Source: Filosporella fistucella (Eukaryota > Ascomycota > Leotiomycetes > Helotiales). Taken from it: 64,000 nucleotides of DNA. Location of the stretch: NCBI GenBank assembly GCA_030077755.1, contig JAQJZZ010000018.1:992001-1056000 (forward strand), given 5' to 3'. The notes beneath the pieces were generated by a model. It searched no databases, was not told the origin of the DNA, and worked only from the letters and a program-made list of their open reading frames with translations. How positions within the stretch are numbered: position 1 is the stretch's first letter; every line of letters starts with the position of its first letter. Positions 13,379 through 23,830 of this stretch are shown here, in pieces. Position numbers and translations under genes: made by a program.

Positions 13379-14182
13379 GGAGGGAGGACAGAAAGAATGG
13401 CATATATACCTCTGCCCAGCAGGCCAAAGTAAATATGCCACAGTAGATTTCAAATCACATCAAATGAATTTGTGATCAGGCATACTATTCTCTGGATTAC
13501 CAACGACTAGCATTTAAAAGTACAAAAGACTCGCGCGAACCGTCCGTCCATCCACTTTCTATGCCATGCCAGCTATACCCTAGTGACCAATGACGAGTGA
13601 CAAACCAGCCAAGTCAAGTCAGATAAATTCACCCGTCAACACAAGAGGAAAGCTATGTATCCTCCCACAAACGCATCGCTTCGCATCAAACGCAGCGTTG
13701 CAAGCGGTTGATCAAACTTTTGGTAGACAGCCCAATGGAAATCCCCATTTATTTTAAAAGGCTGGCGCGTAGAGCAGATGAGTCGTGACATGCCATGCCG
13801 AAGGAAACTGAAAGGTCGTCGTTGTAACAAACACCAGGAGTGGAAAAATAGGTCAGCAGTCGAGATTGAGCCAAGTCGAGAGACAGAAAAGACATTTCGT
13901 GCAAAGGCCACCCATATGCTATCTAAGTGTGCAGGCGTCCACTTTGTTATATGCGCGGTCTCCAAGGCCGAAAATGTAGCCGGAACCAAGCATAGAGATC
14001 TAAACACAACAGAGAAGATCCAACGCCAAAGGAAAGTCGTCGAGAAGAGGAGAGAATAGAAATTATTATTCCCCAGCAAGCTTGGTGTATATTGCAACAA
14101 TTCGACAGATTGTTCTTTTGTAAACAGCATCTGGTAGAATATGTCGCAAACCAAAGGAGCCTGTGGGTGTCAAGGTCCACGA
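13379..14182. other. Spacer between convergent genes, 3' flanks
   Basis: The 800-bp gap holds two 3' ends. A 172-codon minus-strand frame at 13636-14154 lies 29 nt after the eIF4B-like stop. It looks like 3' UTR: its content is mixed and hydrophobic and has no known motif. Confidence 0.55.
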
Positions 14183-16276
14183 TCAAGATGCGATAGCACG
14201 GGCTCCTTGGTTACCACCACGGTTGTTCTTCTTTGGTTTAGACACGGTGCTCCACCCATCTTCCTCGAGAGATTGGGCTTCTGATTCAGCTGGCGGCGAC
14301 TCAGCTGGCAACGCTGGGGATCGTCCTCCGTTTTGGTGTTGTTGTCTTGGTCTGTCCTCATAATGTCTGGGACCTCCTCGACCCTCTCCTCGACCTCTAC
14401 CTCCTCGGCCGCCTCTTGGTCCACGTGGAACATCATCTCTTGGTGGTGGTGGGCCTTGTGTTGGTCGTCTCCAAGCTCCAGTTTCGGATGGTTTTGGTCT
14501 AGCATCTCGCACAATCTCCTTCGGCTTCACAGCCTTGTCGTCGATAATCTCACCATTGGCGTTCTCTTTCTCAATAGTCTCCTCGGCCTTGGCTCCATCC
14601 TCAGCCTCACGCTGCAAGATCTCGACCTTCTTTTCTCCTTCTTCCTTTTCAGCTTCAGCCTTCGCCTTAGCAGCATCTCTCGCATCTGCCTTTGCCTTCT
14701 CTTCGGCTTCCTTCTTCTCACGGATCACCACTAATCTCTTCTCCTCGATCTCTCTCTCTTTTGCGGCGGTGTCGATCGGGCGCGCAGCACCAAATGGACT
14801 GGCCTTAGATTCGCCAGATACTGACGCTGGGGATGGTAGATCTGGAGCAACTTCGGAGACTGTTCGCTTGGCCAGGTTCAATTTTGGTCGGCCAGCTGGA
14901 AGAGCATGACCAATCGCGGGGGACGAAGGAGCCTCGCTGCCCTCACGAGAAGGAACTGGAGACTTGGCCGCTGGAGCATCTGGTCGCATCTTTGTACGCC
15001 ATTGGTTATCTTGTTCAGCAGCAGTTGGTGCGCGCTCAACAGCTGGTCGTTCTTGGAACTCGCGTCTTGGTGGTCTGGAACCATCTTGCGAACCTTGAGC
15101 ACGATTTTCACCCCAGGCAGCTGGGGAAGATCTGCGATCCCGAAAGCCTTCTCCTCTTGGGCCATCATTTGTTCTTGGGCGACCACCCTCTCTTGGGGCT
15201 GGAGTAATTGGAGAAAGAGGACCTTTGCGCTCCCAATTTCCAAAATCACGGACCTTTCCATCACCCTCTGGGAAACGCTCCTTGCGCTCTCCACCGCCAA
15301 AGTCTGATCCAAATCCACGGTCTGATCCACGGCGGTCTCCACCTCGGCCTGGCAAATCTGGCAATGGTCCTTTTCTGCTCCAGTCGTTCAACTCTCTTGC
15401 CTCTGGGCGGTCACCGCGATCCTTGGCTGTAAAAAGAAATCATTAGCAAAGGACAGAGATATTTCCTCAGGAGCACTTACGAGGATCAGCAACACTAATT
15501 CTAATATTGCGGCCTTGGAATTGGCTGCCGTTCAGAGTCAAAGCCTGCTTCAATCCATCTCGGGTGGCAAATTCTGCATATCCAAATCCTTTTGGCTTCA
15601 TTTCCATTTTATCTTCGATGATTCGAACATTTGTGCATTCACAGCCGGCGAAGAAGTCGGTAACATCTCCAACGGTAGCATCGAAAGAAAGGTTGCCAAG
15701 ATGGACGGTATAAGGAGGCTTGTCGGGGAGAGGGAGTTCCTCACGAACGGAGTAACCTAAAATCCTAGGGATCAGATAATGATGCAAGGATGCTGGAAAG
15801 ATTCACTTACCACCACTTCCGCTGCCATAAGTGCCTGTAGTAGCACTGTATGTGCGGCGCTCACCTCCTCCATAGCCAGTTCGTGAATCTACTATCATTA
15901 GTTTCCGAAATATCATGCAACAATGGTTGTGCATAAGAACAAGAATGCATACCGGCTAGAAAATTTACAGATTAGTATAGCGACAAAGTTTCAACAACAG
16001 CGGCGACGACTTACAAACTGGCATATCCTCCATCTCATCAGCCCATGATCCCATTTCTGCCACATATTAGATCGGTGTTCAAAGAAGGCTGCTGCCGCCT
16101 AGTGGATCCTTACTCTCGTCAGTCAAGAAGGCCCCTAGGGACATCTTCTGCTGCTGTTCCTTCTTTTTAGGAGCTGCGCAAAGTTTGAATTAGCCATGCT
16201 CGTAATAATTGTCCATCATTCATCGCATCTGCATGTGGACAATACTGCCGGGTGTTTGTAGAACAGGCTTACCCAT
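14183..16276 (-). CDS. TIF3: eIF4B-like translation initiation factor (Tif3 type)
   Basis: Exons 16276-16273 (only ATGG), 16173-16114, 16056-16015, a probable 3-nt micro-exon 15955-15953, 15888-15811, 15756-15481 and 15426-14183 give 568 aa. The start reads MAPKKKEQQQKMSLGAFLTD then KMGSWADEMEDMP, the conserved fungal eIF4B N-terminus. One RRM spans about residues 76-153, with RNP2 VHLGNLSF and RNP1 KGFGYAEF. The rest is low-complexity: Arg/Gly/Asp-rich repeats (WSRKGPLPDLPGRG, WERKGPLSPI), then a Lys/Glu-rich coiled segment (AKAEAEKEEGEKK) and an RGG-like tail. eIF4B stimulates eIF4A helicase and mRNA recruitment to the 40S subunit in the cytoplasm. Without the micro-exon the frame is kept and one residue is lost, so that detail is uncertain. 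The gene diverges from the Tim17-like gene. Confidence 0.92.
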
Positions 16277-16700
16277 GTTTGCGGCTTTTTATCAGGACAC
16301 TGCGCAGAAACTCCTGGTCTTGCGCTTTGTCCTTGGGATCTGTTAAAGAAGGCAATTCCTTCAGGTCAATTGTCTATTGGTCTTGGTATGTTGATCGAAC
16401 ACAGGAACTCGAATGCGTCGGGGTGGTCGTTAGAAGTCGAGTTGGTTCGACTTCAGGTTTTGCTGTGCGGGAGCGAAATATTTTGCCTTAGAGCCAAAAA
16501 ATGGAGTGGAGGGAGGCGCTAACCGCACCAGGGTAAGCGCGACCCTTGAATGAATTGCCATGAAGACTCCGTCACTTTTCCATGTTCACGAACTCAATTT
16601 CGTAGACAGGACCGAACTCAATGAAAGGACCGAATACTGTGTAAGAGTGGCTCGATAGATGCAGCCCAATGTATGCGCAATTCGCAAAGTCAAAGACGAT
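16277..16700. promoter_or_regulatory. Divergent promoter, eIF4B-like / Tim17-like
   Basis: A 424-bp gap separates two outward-facing genes. An in-frame upstream ATG at 16659 could lengthen the plus-strand protein by 14 residues. No TATA box stands out. Confidence 0.5.
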
Positions 16701-17579
16701 ATGACGGCTCCTCAACAACCCGGATCAGCCTCAGGGGTGGATCGAGAAAAGCCCCAGAGCAAAAATGAGCTTCCTCCAGAAATTTTGGCCATAATAGGGC
16801 CAGCTCTACAGACAGGAACCCTTTCTGGTATGTCTTGGTGCCTTTTGGTACACTGTTGGCCTCAATTTCCTTACTTCGTATCATTTTCACGTGATAATTA
16901 TAGACTGACAGAAAGAGCTAATATCTTTCTAAAGGGATGTCTGGACTATTGGTTGGTGGATTCGCTGGTATTATGCGCTCTAGCACTCCTATCCTGTTTG
17001 CATTGGCATCTGGGATACAATGGTTCACATTAGGGACAACATTTTCAGGTGTGTCTTTCCTTCATACTATAGCATTCCGTTAATAATCTTTTCTCTTAGC
17101 ATCAAGAGGCTTTGTCCTGCATGCTTGGGGGAATGATAAAGTAACTTCTCGTGAAAAAGTATCGGCTAGTGCCATAGCAGGTGGTGTGAGCGGGACATGT
17201 GGTGGTTTGTTGCGTGAGTTTGTCATCCAGACACCAAACACTTCTAATGATAGCAGGCGGACGTGCTAATATAATCCCGGGTGCAATAATGTTTGCTATT
17301 TTTGGAGCTACAGGTCAGGTCTTGTACAACAAAGCTGAGAGCCGAAAGGCCAAAGTGGAGGCCGAAGGCGAATCACCCCAGAACTCATGGCTGAAGTCGA
17401 AATGGAATCCCATGACAAAACTATCAGATGAAGAGTATGAAGAAAAACTACAAGAGATGAAGCTTCAAGTAGAAGCTGAGATTGCTTTGATTGATGAGAG
17501 TATCGCTGCTTTGAGGGTTCAAGAGCAAGAAGTGGCTGTAGATCAATCAACGGAGGACAATTCTTCTCAGCCCAAGTAG
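16701..17579 (+). CDS. Tim17/Tim22-like multi-pass membrane protein, function unknown
   Basis: Exons 16701-16827, 16935-17048, 17100-17213 and 17257-17579 give 225 aa (239 aa if the ATG at 16659 is used). After a polar N-terminus (MTAPQQPGSASGV, PPEILAIIGPAL) come Gly-rich hydrophobic segments: LLVGGFAGIMRSSTPILFAL, SAIAGGVSGTCGGLL and IIPGAIMFAIFGATGQ. The GxxxG-rich, R-G-R-x-N-x-I-P-G pattern resembles the Tim17/Tim22/Tim23 superfamily. The C-terminus is a charged helix (LSDEEYEEKLQEMKLQVEAE). A mitochondrial inner-membrane location is therefore likely but inferred. The last junction could use an acceptor 3 nt upstream (LPGGR instead of LRGR). Gene-model confidence is good. Function is not assigned. 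Confidence 0.72.
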
Positions 17580-18010
17580 AAAATAGGCAACATGTATTTA
17601 TATCAATGTACATCAGGAACCTGGTTTCTTCTTCTTGGATGTACAATCATTAATCTAGTGAAGGAGGTGCTGCTGCCATCGGTCGAACAAGGTTTGGATG
17701 AGCCCGAGAAGGCGAGAGTGCAAAACAATTCGTGGGAAAGGATCATTGAAACGTGGCCTACGCCTCGATGAGTGGAAGTTTAGAACCTACCTGCAGTACC
17801 AACAGAAATTCTTAGTCCATGTTGTAAAGTATTGGCAGGGTATACAATGAATAGCACTTCCGTTACTGATGCGAGATATCGAACATTGATATTGTGGCAT
17901 TGAAGATCTCTATGCTACCTGCTACAAGATTTTGCTACACAGTCCTGTGTACAACTTTTAGACCCCGGAACTCCTATGCTATGCAAGAACGGGCTACGAC
18001 AAACTGCATC
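17580..18010. other. Spacer between convergent 3' ends
   Basis: A 431-bp gap holds two 3' flanks. I see no gene or RNA signal. Confidence 0.55.
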
Positions 18011-21000
18011 CTATTCATCCCCTTCCTCGCCCCCAGTCTTCTTTCTAACCCACTCCTCGGCCTTAGCCTTGACCTTCTCCCGACTCTTCTTGTCTCCATT
18101 CTTCTCCTCCCACTCTGACCATCTCTTGAACCAAGCCTTTGCACCCTTCGGTTTCAAGCCTTTGATTTTCACAACACGCTCAAACAATCCCCTGATAATG
18201 TCTTTATCCCCTTGCTGAATCTCAAGGTCAAGGAGCTGATTCCAGATATCGAGCCTTTTCGTGAAGTTTGAGAGAACTCCTTCGAAGATAGTACGTCCAA
18301 GCTCGGGCGATCCACTAGGCGAATGGAACTCGAGAGCACCGAATTTTACGGTTAGTGCAACATGTGCATGCGGAGGAAGTGACTGAATTGCGCGAGGGAG
18401 AAGTGTACGAGCACGATCAGGTGCAGACAGAGTCGTGTGTAAGAATTGAGCATAATTGTACCAAACTGTGGGAGATTGCGAGAACTTCTTCACCAACACT
18501 TGGAACAGGGCATCGGCTTTCTGTGAAATGATTAGTATTATTCATTTGGGGGGTATCCAATGACTTACCTCGTGCTTGCCAGTCTGAATATAGATGCTAG
18601 TAAGCCTCTCGTGGATTTCCTGGGCATCATTATATTGACACGCCCGTTTGAAGACTTCATCAACAGTTTCATCAGTTCCATATGCATTTTCCAAATTTAG
18701 CAAAGCGATCCAGACATTCATCTTCTCTGTCTCTTCGCGAACGTTGATTGATTTGATTGCACGCTCTGCTACTTCTCTTGCTTTACTCAACTCGCTGAGT
18801 TGCGTTTGAAATGCCATGTAATGGATCCAAAGCTGGGAAGAATCCGGTTGTCCCAGAAGAAGTCGTTCAAAGTCGCTCACAGATTGAGGGCCATTTGCAT
18901 CCAGGTCACCCGTTCGGTCAATTTTGATTTCTGCCTTTCTCCGCTTCTTTTTCTTTTGCTGATCATCGCTCTCAGATGCTGCGTCTGACAGCTGGTCGAC
19001 TTCGTCAAGAACGTTTGCAGACCAATCAAACCCTCCAGTGCTAAGGCCAGGTACCTCCACATCCCCTGTATCTTCCATCTCTTCGTCGGAGTCATTTGCA
19101 TCGTTATTCGCTATGCTGTTGATGCTCTCAACCTCATCAAGATCGATACCACCATCATCCTCCTCATCATCTGATTCTCGGTCTCCTTCATCACTGGCAA
19201 GGGTAACGCCTTGCATGCCGCTCAAATCCTCCTCGTCATCACTGTCATCACCGTCCTCACCATATTTGAAAAACGATGCCTTAAGACCGAAGCTGACTTG
19301 TCGTTTGGCTTTGTTTAAGTGGAGAACAATGGCCTTGACAGAGTCCCCTTCCTCGTAGAGCTTGCTCACATCAGCGACGGGTGTACTAGCCATCTGACTT
19401 TTATGGCATAATCCCGAGACATTGTTTGAATTATCAACAACAATGAAAACTCCATATTGTTCAACTTTTCGAATCTTGCCAGTTACGACCTGACGTGGCT
19501 TTAGATCTTCAAAGGTAAGTGGCGCAACGTAATTCGGGTCCATGGCAGTCGACTTCAAGGTCATCGAGATATGGTTTAGTAGAGGGTCTACAGAAAGAAT
19601 CTTGCCCTTCACTAGCTGGTCAACTTCAAATTCCGATTTCCAGTCTTTGAGATAAGAGTCCGAAAGATCTGATACGCGGACATAAGCGTCAACGTTCCCT
19701 CCAAGATTGACGAACACGCCCCTATCCGAAACATTCTTGATGAATCCGCGGAGAATATCATTCTTATTGACTTGGGATATCGAAGTAATCTCGGGGTCTT
19801 GAACAGGCAACGACGAATTCAGAACTCTGGATGCTCGTGTTGATAGTCTAATCCTTTTGTTTGGTGCGTCGATATCTGTAATGCATACTCTCACAATGTC
19901 GTTCTTGGAGTACTTTGTCAGATCAACTTCCGAGTAATCGTCAGCCAAATCAGTGAGCGCAACGGGGGCAGAAACGCTATCACTGAGCTGAACGATAATT
20001 TGCCTTTCGTTGGCCCTGGTTACTTTTCCAGCTACAATCATGCCTTTGCTGAGTGACTTGAAAGTGAGAGGCTCGGAAGCTTGAGATGATCGAGCAGATA
20101 GATCGAGTCTGTTATTAGTAATGTCCACGTTTTTGACATGTACTCTCAGAGCGGATCCCACGGGGAAGTTGCTTTCCAAATCGTTCAGAAGTGATACATC
20201 ATCGGACACGTCCAGAGCCCTCACTCGACCCCTCACATTTGGCGAAAGGTTCACCCATAAGCAATCATCTCGGATGTTGTTTACGTAGACGATCCAGGAT
20301 GAGCCGACCTTGACCTTGTCCAGAGTTAATAGATCTTTGAATTCCTCTATTTGATCACTGGGTTTTGCGGACAATTCGAAAACCAACTGCTTGCCAGCAC
20401 GGTGAGAGATTGGCAAGAATCGATGATTCCTGGCGTCATGGATTCCGAGCACACGAACCTCAATAATCTGTTTGGGTGAAAAGGAACGCAGTGGTCGTTT
20501 TCGATCTTTTATCTGCTCCCAGGTATCGAATACTTGAGAAACATCGATGCGTCCCTGGATGTTGTCCGCAAGCTGCACATTGATCTGGGTTTCCTTCACG
20601 GAAACTACCTTGGCCTTCGTCAGCTTACCCAAGGTAAGATCATCGACACTGGCGATCGCACTGTCGACCGGATTCACAGCTGCTTGGGCTGTAACCGTTG
20701 CAGGTGTAAGGGCTAACTCGGAGGCAGCATCCTTTTCTAGGCTGGAGCTGAGCATTGAAAGAAGGAACCTCCTTTGTCCGTGATCAACAGATATGATCTT
20801 GAGTTCGAGCGATTGGAATTTTTTCATCCCAAAGTCAGGTAGGCGAATAGCATCCTCAGATAACTTATTCTTAGGAAGTAGCCCAGTCAATCCGCCACCA
20901 AATTGGACAAATACAGCCGTCAAAGTGACGTTCTTCACAAAGCCATGAACGACTTTATTCTCTTTCACATCTTCGAAGCTCCTTACAAGAACTCGGTCCT

Positions 21001-23492
21001 TGGCATCCTTGACAAGACTGGGTTTGTTTGTCAAAACGACGAGGCGTTTGGTCTCCAGAACCTCTAAAACAGCCAAGTCTGTCAATGTCTGGCCAACCCT
21101 GATCTTTTTCGCTGCTGAAGCACTCTTGGAAGCAGATCCATCAGTGAGCTGTCCAACTGGGAGCACCGCTTTCAAGTTGGAGCCCTGAATCTGGACGGAT
21201 ATATCATCGCTTGACTTTTCCATAACGAGCACCGAAACGATTTCGCCAACCTTCAGTTTCTTCAAAGACGTTTGTTGAGCAAGACCAAAGGCGGCTGGGT
21301 CCTTGCATGAAACCGTCAATTTTCCGGTTTCTGAGTTGACATTAAGCACATGAACATTGACTACCTGCCCAACACGGAAATGTTGAGTCGGGTCCTGGAT
21401 ATATGCTTCGCTCATTTCTGCAACGGGGAGAAATCCACGTATAGCCCCGTAGAATTGCACCACAGCACCACTTTGAAGAATGTTGACAATGGTGCCAGGG
21501 CTTTGCATGCCAACCTGAATATCATCATAGGACAGAAACGGTTTAGCCTCCGAGTTGACCAGAGTCTTCTTAAGGGTTAATCGAATTTGTCGCTTTCCCA
21601 AATCCGTCGATAGGACCCGGGCTGTGACTGTCATGCCTGTCTTGAACTTCTTTTCGGGGTGAAGTAATTGGATGTCCGACATATGTGTCTCTGGCACAAG
21701 CCCTGTGATTCCCTCGGCCAGATTTACCAATATTCCACCGATACCGGAAGCATTAATAACAATTTTTTCGACTTTTCCTTTAACGACTTCACCAATGGTA
21801 AGATCCTCAATTCTCAAAAATGGTTGCTCCAGGATTTTTGCCTCAAGAGACACGAGATAAACGCCATCAAGGAAATTATACCCTACCAGTCTTCCACGAT
21901 GGATCGAACCGATTTTGAAGGGACCTGTGGTTTCTGATAATGTCTCAATCTTGTCATCCTTGACTCTTGAGATATGGACGAATCCCGATACTCCCTTGAC
22001 TCCGACATCAACGAAGAGACCGACACCATCTTCGACCTTTTTTACTGTCACTCCTTCCACGATCGTGGAGAGTGGAAGAGCCTCCAAAGGGTCTTGCTTT
22101 CCACCCGCAGTCACTGCCTGTTGTGGTGCTAGTGACATGACATGGTCCAGAAGTGACACCCCAAGTTTCGGAGGTTCAGAGGTGGGGAAAGTGCAGATGA
22201 TTCGTCCTTTGACCTTAGATCCAATCTTGTATTTCTTCTCCATGTCCTTTCCTGTTGCTCCAGCTCCGGAGTGCATTAAGTCTGCAGTCACATCAAGCAT
22301 ACCCATAACTTTTCCTGCAATCCCTCTCGATGTGATATCGGAGACTAAGATTTCCACAGCAGTTCCAGGGAGAAAAGCTTCAACTGTTGGAGCATCTGAG
22401 AGATAATTTCCCTTCTTAGAATTGCCAATCTTTTGAGTATCTGCACTCAATTTGACGGTCTTTCCATTAGAGCTAAGCCCTGTGACTATGCACAAGAAAA
22501 CGGAGCCTTCTTCGATCTCAGATAGCTGTCGTTCATGTCCAATCTCCTTAGAGGACATAAACCCTCGTATGTCTTGGTCTTGAAGACCAATGTCCATGAC
22601 TAGACCATGATCTTCTACACTGAGAACGGATGCCATGACTGTGTTATGCACGACTAAATTTTGGGGCGTTAAAGCGTTATTTGACTGCTGCGGTTGCAAA
22701 GATAATTCTATCCTTCTCTTGGTTTTCCCAATAGCATTGTGGCTATCATCACTCGTAGAAACGACATATGCTCGAAGATACTGCCCGAGTGAGAATAATT
22801 TATGCAGGTCAACATCATCTTCCGCTCCTTCATCTTCCTCCTCATCTGATCCTTCGTCTGCTGCAATTGCCTCAATTCTCTTCGTTAGCTTCTCCGAAAT
22901 CGATGTTATGGGAACATATCCGGTCAAGTTGTTTGGTAAGGATAACGCAATATCATGATCGTTGATTTGGGAGACCTGGCCAAGGACTAATGAACCTGGG
23001 ACTACTCGCTATTTTACAGTTAGCCATATGATATGATTCTAGGATGGTTTAACCAACCTTATAGCTCAATCCCTCAATCTTTACGCTCTCCTCCTCTGGC
23101 TCTGCTTTCTCTGCGCCTTTCTTCCCCTTTTTGGATCTAGATTTGTGCTTCTTCGTTCCGGACGTCTCCTCATCTAAGGCTTCCTCGTTCGTCTTTGCGG
23201 ACTTTGCGCCTTGTTCGAATAATACATCTCGAGTGGCCTCAATCTGAATTTGCTTGTGTTCCAATGGCGTCAAAATACTGGCACCGCCACGTGGAAATGC
23301 GACTTCCTCCTCTCTAACCCTTGCAATTTTGGGTACAGCAGGTATTTTCGAAATTTTCGCATTGGAATCATCCCCATCTGCCTCTGATCTAATTCTTTTC
23401 AACGGCCGAGTTTCCCCATCATTTGATTTTTTTGACCGGGCAAAAGACTCATTCGTCGGGCCGCTTTTTCTTTTTTTATCAATAGGCGCCAT
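18011..23492 (-). CDS. RRP5: Rrp5, rRNA biogenesis protein with S1 and HAT repeats
   Basis: Three exons, 23492-23058, 23008-18569 and 18520-18011, join in phase 0 to about 1794 aa, a usual length for fungal Rrp5. The N-terminus is basic and disordered (MAPIDKKRKSGP) and includes FPRGGASILTPLEHKQI, a conserved Rrp5 motif. The large exon holds a long array of S1 RNA-binding repeats, for example VEGVTVKKVEDGVGLFVDVG, GEVVKGKVEKIVINASGIGG and VVTGKIRKVEQYGVFIVVD. An acidic stretch (SDDEEDLSG, DEEDDGGIDLDEV) follows. The C-terminal quarter has HAT/TPR-type repeats (SDFERLLLGQPDSSQLWIHY, WYNYAQFLHTT, LFERVVKIKGLKPKGAKAWF). Rrp5 is needed for both 18S and 5.8S/25S maturation in 90S pre-ribosomes. 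The first intron has a weaker GTTGGT donor. The gene diverges from the YML020W-like gene. Confidence 0.96.
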
Positions 23493-23830
23493 CGTTTGAC
23501 ACTCTGCGGTTCGCAAAACAGATATTTGCAAAAGTGATTCGTGAAGGTTGAGAGCTCGTCCCCGCAGTTAAAGCTCTGCGAAATTCGAGGAACTTTTTTA
23601 ATTTTCTAGCAACGATAAGGGCCCGAGAAGCAGCACTAGGATATATATTTGCCCGGTTCCGCGCTACGTTGGCCGAAAATTCCCATTTAGTCGCGGGGTG
23701 ACATCAGGCTGCCAAGTAGATGGAGAGACAGTTCACTTCCATTCTCAGCCACTTCATTCAACCTGTGTGTATCCTGGCTCAGCAGATCGTTTACATAACG
23801 CGAATATACATTCGCGTTTGACTTTCTTTA
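23493..23830. promoter_or_regulatory. Divergent promoter, RRP5 / YML020W-like
   Basis: A 338-bp gap separates two start codons. A T/A-rich tract (about 23590-23605) and a TATA-like ATATATTT at about 23641-23648 are visible. Which direction it serves is unknown. Confidence 0.55.

Noticed and set aside
13636..14154. 172-codon minus-strand open frame just after the eIF4B-like stop
   Set aside because: It lies in the expected 3' UTR, has irregular hydrophobic content and no known motif, and overlaps weaker frames on the other strand.
14333..15307. Several plus-strand frames of 120-130 codons
   Set aside because: Antisense to the repetitive eIF4B-like coding exon.
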